A stretch of 64,000 nucleotides of DNA from Ramlibacter pallidus (GTDB lineage: Bacteria > Pseudomonadota > Gammaproteobacteria > Burkholderiales > Burkholderiaceae_C). The stretch lies in contig NZ_JADDIV010000003.1 in NCBI RefSeq assembly GCF_015070875.1, positions 124,001-188,000 on the forward strand. The letters run 5' to 3'. Below the pieces are notes generated by a model. It saw nothing but the letters and a program-made list of their open reading frames with translations, was not told the origin of the DNA and searched no databases. This document shows positions 16,498 to 23,420 of this stretch, in pieces. Made by a program: the position numbers and the translations under genes. Positions within the stretch are counted from its first letter, which is position 1, and every line of letters starts with the position of its first letter.

Positions 16498-16967
16498 CAG
16501 GCGACTCCCTGCAGCACGCCCCAGGGCAGCGGCACCTTCAGCAGCTTGTAGAAGGCGAAGTGCACCACGAGCGTCGCGACGACCGCCACAGCCAGCGCCG
16601 TGCGCGGCCGCACGCGCAGCACCAGGCACAGCGCCAGCAGGATCAGGAAGCTCGCCGGCAGGAAGCCGAGGCTGTCCGCCGCGACGATGTAGAACACGAT
16701 CGACGCGAGCAGCACGGCCAGGGCCGCGACGTGGCGCGGCGAGCGCACCCAGTCGTCCCACGCCAGCCAGCCCTGCACCGCGCGCTGGCGCCAGCCGCGC
16801 ACCACCAGCAGCAGGCCGGTGACGCACAGCCCCACGGCGATGAGCCCGGGGAAGAGGGCAGGCCCGACCGGCTGGCCGGGGATCTTGGGATAGCCCTGGA
16901 CGGCGAACAGCACGCCGCCGCCCAGCAGGATCAGCAGCAGGCCGAAGACTGCGTCATTGAGTTTCAT
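16494..16967 (-). CDS. tctB: tripartite tricarboxylate transporter small subunit TctB
   Basis: A 157-residue membrane protein with four hydrophobic segments. It has the usual TctB opening MKLNDAVFGLLLILLGGGVL followed by a periplasmic PKIPGQPVGPALFPGLIAVG loop. TctB is the small permease subunit that partners TctA. It is translationally coupled to tctA by a 4-bp overlap. Between it and tctC (135 bp upstream) lies a face-to-face REP pair, so the receptor and the permease genes may be expressed at different levels. Confidence 0.92.
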   Translation of the reverse strand: MKLNDAVFGLLLILLGGGVLFAVQGYPKIPGQPVGPALFPGLIAVGLCVTGLLLVVRGWRQRAVQGWLAWDDWVRSPRHVAALAVLLASIVFYIVAADSLGFLPASFLILLALCLVLRVRPRTALAVAVVATLVVHFAFYKLLKVPLPWGVLQGVAW

Positions 16968-16998
16968 GGTGCTCCGTGGAGGCGGGCTGCCGGTACCC

Positions 16999-17061
16999 CG
17001 TCATCCCCGCGGAGGCGGGGATCCAGGGCGCCCTGGATTCCCGCCTTCGCGGGAATGACGG
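16999..17061. repeat. face-to-face pair of REP-like repeats inside the tct operon
   Basis: The same organisation as at 14927: CGTCATCCCCGCGGAGGCGG meets its inverse TTCCCGCCTTCGCGGGAATG across a CCAGGGCGCCCTGG core. Located between tctC and tctB. As RNA it would form a long hairpin that could protect upstream tctC mRNA from 3' exonucleases and lower expression of tctBA. Confidence 0.85.
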
Positions 17062-17102
17062 CTCAATGCTTGGATGACGGGTGCGGTCTTGCGCCCGCCG
17101 CA

Positions 17103-18086
17103 TCACTTCGCGATGCCCACCGCCTTCATCGTCGCGCCCAGTTCCGCGTCCGACTTCGCCATGAACCGGCCGAATTCGTCCGGACCCGCGTAGACCACGC
17201 CGAAGCCGCGGCTGGCCATGAAGTCGGTGTACTCCTTGCTGTTGGCCACCTTCTGCACGACGGCGGCGAGGCGGTCGCGCACCGGCGCCGGGATGCCCTT
17301 GGGCGCGACGATGCCGCGCCACGCCGCCATCGTCCAGTCGCTGCCCAGCGCCGCCTTCAGCGTCGGCACGTTGGGGTACAGCGCGGCGGGCTTGTCGTTC
17401 ATGATCGCCAGGCTCTTCACCTTGCCGGCGTCGATGAGCGAACGCGCTTCCGGCAGCGACACCGGCGCGATCTCGACCCCGCCCGCCACCATGTCCTGCA
17501 GGCCCGGCGCGGCGCCGTTGCTCGGCACCCAGGGCACGGCCGCCGGGTCGATCTTCTGGTCGCGCAGCAGGCCGGCCAGCGCCAGGTGCCAGATGCCGCC
17601 CTGGCCGGTGCCGGACGCCTTGAACTTGCCGGGGTTGGCCTTGATGGCGGCCAGCAGGTCCTGCACGGTCTTGTAGGGCGCGTCGGCACGCACCTGGATG
17701 CCCGCCGGGTCGGCGTTGACCAGCCCGATCGGCGTGTACGACGCGCCGGTCAGCTCGGTCAGGCCCTGCCAGTGCATCATGCCGATCTCCACCGTGGCCA
17801 GGCCGATGGTGTAGCCGTCGGGCGGCGCGGCGGCGATGGCCGCGTGGCCCACGACGCCGCTGCCGCCGGTGCGGTTGACCACGTTGACAGGCTGCCCCAG
17901 CTCCTTCTCCATCAGGCTGCCCAGGATGCGCGCGGTGGCGTCGGTGCCGCCGCCGGCGCCCCACGGCACGATCAGCGTGATCGGCCGTGCCGGATAGTTC
18001 TGCGCGGCGGCGGGAAAGGCCGTGGCGGCCAGGGCGAGGGCGGCGAAGGCGCCGGCCACCAGGCCGCGGCGGGAAGGACGGGTCAT
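17103..18086 (-). CDS. tctC: tripartite tricarboxylate transporter substrate-binding protein (Bug family)
   Basis: A 327-residue periplasmic receptor. The signal peptide is MTRPSRRGLVAGAFAALALA, with a twin-arginine-like pair but otherwise Sec-compatible, and cleavage is likely after AAA near residue 28. The mature domain starts NYPARPITLIVPWGAGGGTD, the hallmark of Bug/TctC proteins, and includes a Gly-rich binding loop. Bug receptors bind carboxylates or amides through water-mediated contacts. The gene precedes tctB and tctA on the same strand, so it is the dedicated receptor of this transporter. The true ligand is unknown; the neighbouring hydroxyacid dehydrogenase hints at a hydroxycarboxylate. 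Confidence 0.92.
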   Translation of the reverse strand: MTRPSRRGLVAGAFAALALAATAFPAAAQNYPARPITLIVPWGAGGGTDATARILGSLMEKELGQPVNVVNRTGGSGVVGHAAIAAAPPDGYTIGLATVEIGMMHWQGLTELTGASYTPIGLVNADPAGIQVRADAPYKTVQDLLAAIKANPGKFKASGTGQGGIWHLALAGLLRDQKIDPAAVPWVPSNGAAPGLQDMVAGGVEIAPVSLPEARSLIDAGKVKSLAIMNDKPAALYPNVPTLKAALGSDWTMAAWRGIVAPKGIPAPVRDRLAAVVQKVANSKEYTDFMASRGFGVVYAGPDEFGRFMAKSDAELGATMKAVGIAK

Positions 18087-18199
18087 GCGCTGGTCTCCTT
18101 GGGTCGCTGTTCGTGGAGCGGGTGGTGCGACGGCGCAATCTACGCCCGCGCCCGCGCGCGCCGACCTAGGGCTAACCCAATGAGTCTTGTCCAGTTGTA

Positions 18200-18230
18200 G
18201 CGGCCGCGGCGCCCCTCGCGCCGCGGCCGC
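18200..18230. terminator. strong GC hairpin downstream of the chitosanase-like gene
   Basis: Perfect 12-bp arms, GCGGCCGCGGCG (18200-18211) and CGCCGCGGCCGC (18219-18230), with a 7-base loop, 6 bp past the stop of the minus-strand gene. There is no T run on either side, so it may act by slowing polymerase with Rho, or stabilise the mRNA end. Confidence 0.5.
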
Positions 18231-18236
18231 GCGGCT

Positions 18237-19346
18237 TCAGCCCTCCAGCGTGAGCAGGCGGTGGATCAGCGCGGCGTCGGCCACGCCGTTCTCCGGCAGT
18301 TCGTGGGTGCGCTGCAGCGCCGTGACGAAGCGGGCCGTCGCGGTGCCGAAGATGCCGTCGGCGCGCAGGTCGCAGCCCTGGTCGGACAGGGCCAGCTGCA
18401 CCAGGCGCACGTCCAGGCCGCGCAGCAGCGGCGACTGCACGCTGAGTTCGCGCGATCCGGGCTGCGGGCCGTTGTAGCAGCCGGGCGGCAGCGCCGACAG
18501 GGACGCCGGCGAGATCTCCTGGCCGCGCACCACCAGCGGCAGCGGCAGGCCCCAGGCGTCCTGCTCGATCAGGCGCAGGAAGGCGTCCATGCGGTACACC
18601 GTCTGCCGCAGCAGGGCGTTCGGGTGCGTGCCCAGCCACTCGCGGCGCAGGCGCACGAAGCGCTGCACCCACTCGTGCTCGCCCACCTGCTGCAGCGCGC
18701 CGCCGGCACTGGCACGGTCGCGCAGCGGCGCCCAGGAGCCGTGCACCCAGCTGTCGTACACCACCGCCACGCCCAGCGGCGAACGGATGCCCAGCCGGGA
18801 CGCCGCGCGCAGGGCCGGCTGCCAGTAGGTCTCGTCGAAGAAGTCGTCCTGCACGTCCCGCATCACCGGGTCGTCGGCGCAGGCGCGCAGCAGGTTGTGC
18901 AGCTTGCCGTCGGTGTCGACGGCCGCGCTGCGGGCCGCCAGCGCCGGCAGCCAGGCGCGCAAGCGGGCGCCGAAGCGGGCGCCGACGGTGGCGCAATAGC
19001 GCGCGATCAGCAGGTGCAGGTTGCCCGAGCCCAAAGTCGTCTGCGAGCGTCCATAGGTCAGCCGTCCGGTGTCGCCGGGCAGCACCGTCACCGCGCCGTA
19101 CTGGCCGCGCACGCTGCCGGTCTCGAAGATGTTGACGATGGCCTTCGCCGTCTGGGCCTGGGTCGCGGGGAGCCGCAGGGTGTCGTCGGCGGCCGCCCGC
19201 TCCGGGCGCGTGAAGCGCAGCACGCACCAGCCGGGCAGGGAGGGGTCTTCACGGCAGTCGACCACGTGGTTGCCCGTGGACTCCAGGTCATGCCTGCGCT
19301 CGCTGCAGTCGCTGCACAGGACGGTCGCGCTGTAGACATCGCTCAT
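18237..19346 (-). CDS. chitosanase-like (GH46-type) protein with peptidoglycan-binding domain
   Basis: A 369-residue protein with three parts. Residues 1-45 carry four cysteines (C11, C14, C31, C41) in a zinc-ribbon-like spacing. Residues 65-270 resemble GH46 chitosanase: AIVNIFETGSVRGQYGAVTV contains the candidate catalytic Glu75, and PGDTGRLTYGRSQTTLGSGN holds the candidate Asp92 and the substrate-cleft strand. Residues about 300-369 form a PG_binding_1 domain. No signal peptide is visible, which is odd for a cell-wall or chitosan hydrolase; it may be intracellular, released by lysis, or exported by a specialised route. The start at 19346 was chosen over an upstream ATG because it begins the Cys-rich part. 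Confidence 0.65.
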   Translation of the reverse strand: MSDVYSATVLCSDCSERRHDLESTGNHVVDCREDPSLPGWCVLRFTRPERAAADDTLRLPATQAQTAKAIVNIFETGSVRGQYGAVTVLPGDTGRLTYGRSQTTLGSGNLHLLIARYCATVGARFGARLRAWLPALAARSAAVDTDGKLHNLLRACADDPVMRDVQDDFFDETYWQPALRAASRLGIRSPLGVAVVYDSWVHGSWAPLRDRASAGGALQQVGEHEWVQRFVRLRREWLGTHPNALLRQTVYRMDAFLRLIEQDAWGLPLPLVVRGQEISPASLSALPPGCYNGPQPGSRELSVQSPLLRGLDVRLVQLALSDQGCDLRADGIFGTATARFVTALQRTHELPENGVADAALIHRLLTLEG

Positions 19347-19442
19347 CGCCGTCTCCCAAGAATGCCGGTTCAGGATAGGCGCGGCCCTCCTCCCCGCCAT
19401 CTCCCGGAGCGCCTATGCCGAGTGGCTCTGCATAATCGGGGC

Positions 19443-20939
19443 GTGCAGGAACACAGCATCGCCAGCGTGCACGCGGCCTACCGCGACGGCACGCTCACCA
19501 CCACGGCGCTCGTTCGCCATCACCTGGCGCGCATCGCCGCCTACGACCGCAAGGGGCCGGCGTTGCTCGCCCTGCTGCACGTGCATCCGCAGGCGCTGGA
19601 CGAAGCCGCGCGGCTCGACGAAGTCTGGCGCACGGCGGGTCCCGTGGGCCCGCTGCACGGCATCCCGATCGTCCTCAAGGACAACTTCCACACGCACGAC
19701 CTGCCCACCACCTGCGGCAGCACCGCGATGCGCGGCTTCCGCACGGCCGCGGACGCGACGGTCGTGCAGCGCCTGCGCGCGGCCGGCGCGCTGGTGCTGG
19801 CCAAGGCCAACCTGCAGGAGTTCGCGCGTGGCGGCGTGTCGATCAGCAGCCTGGGCGGGCAGGTGCGCAATCCCTACGACCTGGGCCGCACGGCGGGCGG
19901 CTCGAGCGGCGGCACCGCCGCCGCGGTGGCCGCGGACTTCGCGATCGCCGGCACCGGCAGCGACACGGGGCAGTCGATCCGCTCGCCGGCCTCCGCCTGC
20001 AACCTGGTCGGCGTGCGGCCCACGCGCGGGCTGGTGAGCCGCTGGGGCGTGGTGCCCAACAGCCTGACGCAGGACGAAGCCGGGCCGATCGCGCGCAACG
20101 CGCGCGACGCTGCGCTGATGCTGGACGCGATGGCCGGCTACGACCCGCGCGATCCCGTCACGGCACTCGGGCGCGGACACCGTCCGGCGAGTTTCGCGGA
20201 GGGCCTGGAGGCGAACGCGCTGCAGGGCGCCCGCATCGGCGTGCTGCAGGACCTCTGCGGCCGCGAGGCGCGGCATGCGCCGGTCAACGCCGTGATCGAA
20301 GGCGTGATCGCCACCATGCAGGCGCAGGGCGCCACCGTGCTGCGCCTCGAGCTGCCCGGGCTGGACGCGCTGCTCGCCGGCGTCAGCACGGAACGCTGGG
20401 AGGCGCGCATCGCCCTGGAGCGCTACTTCGCGGAGTTCGGCGCCGGCCAGCCGGTCTCCAGCTTCGAGCAGGTGCTGGCGGCGCGCAGCGCGCCGGCGCC
20501 GATCCAGCGGGCGCTGGACGCCGACTACGCGGTCCACGACGGCCTGCGCGACCCGGAGTACCTGCAGCGGCTGGCGCGGCGCGACACGCTGCGCGTGCGG
20601 CTGGCGGCGGCGATGGCGGAAGAGGGCCTGGACGCGCTGCTCTACCCCCTGCAGAAGATCCTGCCGGTGCCGCTCGGGCTGGACGACCAGCCGGAACGCA
20701 ACGGCGCGCTGTCGCACGGCACCGGCTTTCCCGCCGTCTGCTTCCCGGGCGGCTTTTCCCCACCGACGGCGCAGGCGCCGCTGGGCGTGCCCGTCGGCGC
20801 CGAGCTGATCGGGCCGGACTTCAGCGAGGCGCGGTTGCTGGCCCTGGCCCATGCCTTCGAGCAGGCCGCACGCGTGCGGCGGCCGCCGCCGTCCACGCCG
20901 GACCTGCCCGCCGCCGCCGGGCATACTTCGGCTGCATGA
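19443..20939 (+). CDS. amidase signature family hydrolase
   Basis: A 498-residue amidase signature enzyme. The Ser-cisSer-Lys triad is complete: Lys79 in GIPIVLKDNFHT, cis-Ser154 in AGGSSGGTAAA, and nucleophile Ser178 in GSDTGQSIRSPAS. Substrates of the family range from simple amides to peptide or aryl amides and Glu-tRNA(Gln); the absence of gatC/gatB nearby argues against GatA. No in-frame ATG fits, so the GTG at 19443 was taken, giving a conserved-looking short N-terminal helix. The stop overlaps the start of the SUI1 gene (ATGA), so the two are coupled, though the functional link is not obvious. Confidence 0.88.
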   Translation: MQEHSIASVHAAYRDGTLTTTALVRHHLARIAAYDRKGPALLALLHVHPQALDEAARLDEVWRTAGPVGPLHGIPIVLKDNFHTHDLPTTCGSTAMRGFRTAADATVVQRLRAAGALVLAKANLQEFARGGVSISSLGGQVRNPYDLGRTAGGSSGGTAAAVAADFAIAGTGSDTGQSIRSPASACNLVGVRPTRGLVSRWGVVPNSLTQDEAGPIARNARDAALMLDAMAGYDPRDPVTALGRGHRPASFAEGLEANALQGARIGVLQDLCGREARHAPVNAVIEGVIATMQAQGATVLRLELPGLDALLAGVSTERWEARIALERYFAEFGAGQPVSSFEQVLAARSAPAPIQRALDADYAVHDGLRDPEYLQRLARRDTLRVRLAAAMAEEGLDALLYPLQKILPVPLGLDDQPERNGALSHGTGFPAVCFPGGFSPPTAQAPLGVPVGAELIGPDFSEARLLALAHAFEQAARVRRPPPSTPDLPAAAGHTSAA

Positions 20940-21295
20940 AACAGAACGGATCCGGCGGCGGGCTGGTCTATTCCACGGACGCCGGGCGCATGTGCCCGAC
21001 CTGCCGGCGGCCGGTGGCGCAATGCACCTGCCGGCAGGCGGTCGCGCCCGGCGCGGCGGACGGCATCGTGCGCGTCTCGCGCGAGACCAAGGGCCGCGGC
21101 GGCAAGGCCGTGACCGTGGTGCGCGGGTTGCCGGGCGGTCCCGGCCTGGACCAGGCGGGCAAGGAACTGAAGGCGGCCTGCGGCTCGGGCGGCACCGTGA
21201 AGGACGGCGTGATCGAGGTGCAGGGTGACCACGTGGAGAAGATCATGGCCTGGCTGCAGCAGCGGGGCCACAAGGTGAAACGGGCGGGCGGGTGA
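20936..21295 (+). CDS. yciH: translation initiation factor SUI1/YciH family protein
   Basis: A 119-residue protein related to eukaryotic eIF1/SUI1. It has an N-terminal zinc-finger-like segment CPTCRRPVAQCTC (residues 20-32) and the SUI1 fold at about 42-115, with the characteristic KGRGGKAVTVVRGLPG and LKAACGSGGTVKDGVIEVQG. In E. coli, YciH affects initiation fidelity on non-canonical starts, but its physiological role is unclear. It overlaps the amidase stop by 4 bp. Confidence 0.9.
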   Translation: MKQNGSGGGLVYSTDAGRMCPTCRRPVAQCTCRQAVAPGAADGIVRVSRETKGRGGKAVTVVRGLPGGPGLDQAGKELKAACGSGGTVKDGVIEVQGDHVEKIMAWLQQRGHKVKRAGG

Positions 21296-21386
21296 ACCTG
21301 ACATCCGTTTACGTTCGTCAGCTGAACCGTGGCGTCGCGCCGGAGTCCTACACGGCTCAACCACGACCCCTCCTAGATTCCCTGAC

Positions 21387-23420
21387 ATGACTCCGGCCCT
21401 CGCCCGGGCCCAGGCCTGGGCCGCCCAGCAACTGCGCCGCCTGCGCGACGCGGTGCGGCGCCATCCCGTGCGCGCGGCCCTCGTGCCGCCGGCCGCCGTC
21501 GTCCTCTACGTGCTGGTGCTGATCCCCTTCACGCCCAGCATCGCCGACCTGCGCAAGGCGAAGATGGAGGAGCCCTCGACGGTGCTGTCGGCCGACGGCG
21601 TGGTGCTGGCGGAGTACAAGCGCATCAACCGCGAGTGGGTGCCGCTGGACCGCATCTCCAAGCCGGTGATCGATGCGCTCATCGCCACCGAGGACCACCG
21701 GTTCTACGAGCACCACGGCATCGACTTCCGGCGCACGGCGGCCGCGGTGCTGAACACGCTGCGCGGCAAGCGCCAGGGCGGCTCCACGATCACGCAGCAG
21801 CTCGCGCGCAACCTCTATCCGGAAGAGATCGGCCGCGCCGTGTCGCTCACGCGCAAGGTGAAGGAGGCGATCACCGCGCTGAAGATCGAGGCCAGTTACT
21901 CCAAGGAAGAGATCCTGGAGACCTACCTCAACACGGTGCCCTTCCTCTACAACGCCTTCGGCATCGAGATGGCGGCGCGGACCTACTTCGACAAGCCGGC
22001 CAGCAAGCTGGACGTGCTGGAGAGCGCCACGCTGGTGGGCATGCTCAAGGGCACCAGCTACTACAACCCGGTGTCCAACCCGGACCGCGCGCGCGACCGC
22101 CGCAACATCGTGCTGGCGCAGATGGTCAAGCACGGCAAGCTCGACGCCAAGCGGGCGGAGCTGCTGGCGGCGCGGCCGCTGCGGCTGGACTTCGAGCGGC
22201 AGGACAACGTGGTGGGCATCGCGCCGCACGTGGCGCAGCACCTGCGCAAGTGGCTGATCGCCTGGGCCGACCGCGAGGACTACGACATCCATGCCGACGG
22301 CCTGGTGGTGCGCACCACGCTGGACTCGCGGCTGCAGAAGGCCGCCAATGCGGCGGTGACGAAGCAGGTCCGCCAGTTGCAGGACCTGGCGGACCGGCGC
22401 CGCCCGAAGGACCAGGAGCGCGCCTTACTGCAGGCCGGCTTCCTGGCGGTGGACCCGCGCAGCGGCCAGGTGAAGGCCTGGGTCGGCAGCGCCGACTTCA
22501 CCACCGACCAGTTCGACCACGTCAACCAGGCCCGGCGCCAGCCCGGCTCCACGTTCAAGCCCTTCGTCTACGGCGCCGCCTTCATGGAAGGCTTCTCGCC
22601 GGAGGACACCTTCATCGACGAGCCGGTCGCCATCAAGGAACGCGGCAGCGCCGTGTGGAGCCCGAAGGACGGCTCGCCGCCGACGCACCTGCCCATGACG
22701 CTGCGCGACGGCCTGGCGCAGTCGCGCAACAGCATCACGGCGCAGCTGGTCGAGCGCGTCGGCGCGAAGAAGGTCGCGGACCTGGCGTTCAACCTCGGCG
22801 TGCGCGAAAGCAAGCTGGACCCGGTGCTTTCCCTGGCGCTGGGCACCAGCCCGGTGACGCTGCGCGAGATGGTGTCCGCCTATGCCACGCTGGCCAACAG
22901 CGGCCGCTACCTCGGCGAGCCGCAGCTGGTGACGCGCATCGAGGACCGCAACGGCCGCACGCTGGCGCTCTTCACGCGGCCCGAGGCGGTGGAGGCGATG
23001 CCGCGCGCCAGCGCGCTGCAGCTGGTCAACGCGATGCGCGGCGTGATCGACGAGGGCACGGGGGTGGCGATCCGCGCCCGCTACGGCCTCGAGGCCGATT
23101 TCGCCGGCAAGACCGGCACCACGCAGGACAACACGGACGGCTGGTTCATCATGGCGCACCCGCAGCTGGTGGCCGGCGCCTGGGTCGGCTTCAACGACCC
23201 GAGCATCACGATGGGCGACTGGGGGCAGGGTGCCCGCAGCGCGCTGCCCATGGTCGGCGACTTCTTCGTGCAGGCGCAGCGCCAGCGCGCCGTCGACCCG
23301 CGCGTCGAGTTCGACATCCCGCGCCCGCGGCCGGAGCCGCCGCCGCCCGCGCCGGGGCCCGACCCGGTGCAGGAGGTCGTGAACGACCTGCTGGGGCGGA
23401 TCTTCCGGATGATCCAGTGA
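21387..23420 (+). CDS. class A penicillin-binding protein (bifunctional transglycosylase/transpeptidase)
   Basis: A 677-residue cell-wall synthase. A basic N terminus and one transmembrane helix (about 29-48) anchor it. The GT51 glycosyltransferase domain (about 65-240) has TEDHRFYEHHGIDFRR with catalytic Glu102, QGGSTITQQLARNLY, and the LETYLN motif. The transpeptidase domain has the SxxK motif STFK (Ser388-Lys391), the SxN motif SRNSI, and KTG in AGKTGTTQDNTD. The C-terminal tail is Pro-rich. It is shorter than E. coli PBP1a/1b and resembles the PBP1-like group lacking the OB domain. Its stop overlaps the GTG of the hybrid kinase gene, so the two are co-translated. Confidence 0.9.
   Translation: MTPALARAQAWAAQQLRRLRDAVRRHPVRAALVPPAAVVLYVLVLIPFTPSIADLRKAKMEEPSTVLSADGVVLAEYKRINREWVPLDRISKPVIDALIATEDHRFYEHHGIDFRRTAAAVLNTLRGKRQGGSTITQQLARNLYPEEIGRAVSLTRKVKEAITALKIEASYSKEEILETYLNTVPFLYNAFGIEMAARTYFDKPASKLDVLESATLVGMLKGTSYYNPVSNPDRARDRRNIVLAQMVKHGKLDAKRAELLAARPLRLDFERQDNVVGIAPHVAQHLRKWLIAWADREDYDIHADGLVVRTTLDSRLQKAANAAVTKQVRQLQDLADRRRPKDQERALLQAGFLAVDPRSGQVKAWVGSADFTTDQFDHVNQARRQPGSTFKPFVYGAAFMEGFSPEDTFIDEPVAIKERGSAVWSPKDGSPPTHLPMTLRDGLAQSRNSITAQLVERVGAKKVADLAFNLGVRESKLDPVLSLALGTSPVTLREMVSAYATLANSGRYLGEPQLVTRIEDRNGRTLALFTRPEAVEAMPRASALQLVNAMRGVIDEGTGVAIRARYGLEADFAGKTGTTQDNTDGWFIMAHPQLVAGAWVGFNDPSITMGDWGQGARSALPMVGDFFVQAQRQRAVDPRVEFDIPRPRPEPPPPAPGPDPVQEVVNDLLGRIFRMIQ

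Noticed and set aside
18087-18236. A possible small gene between tctC and the chitosanase-like gene.
   Set aside because: Only fragmentary frames without ribosome-binding sites; the segment mainly holds the tctC upstream region and the GC hairpin at 18200-18230.
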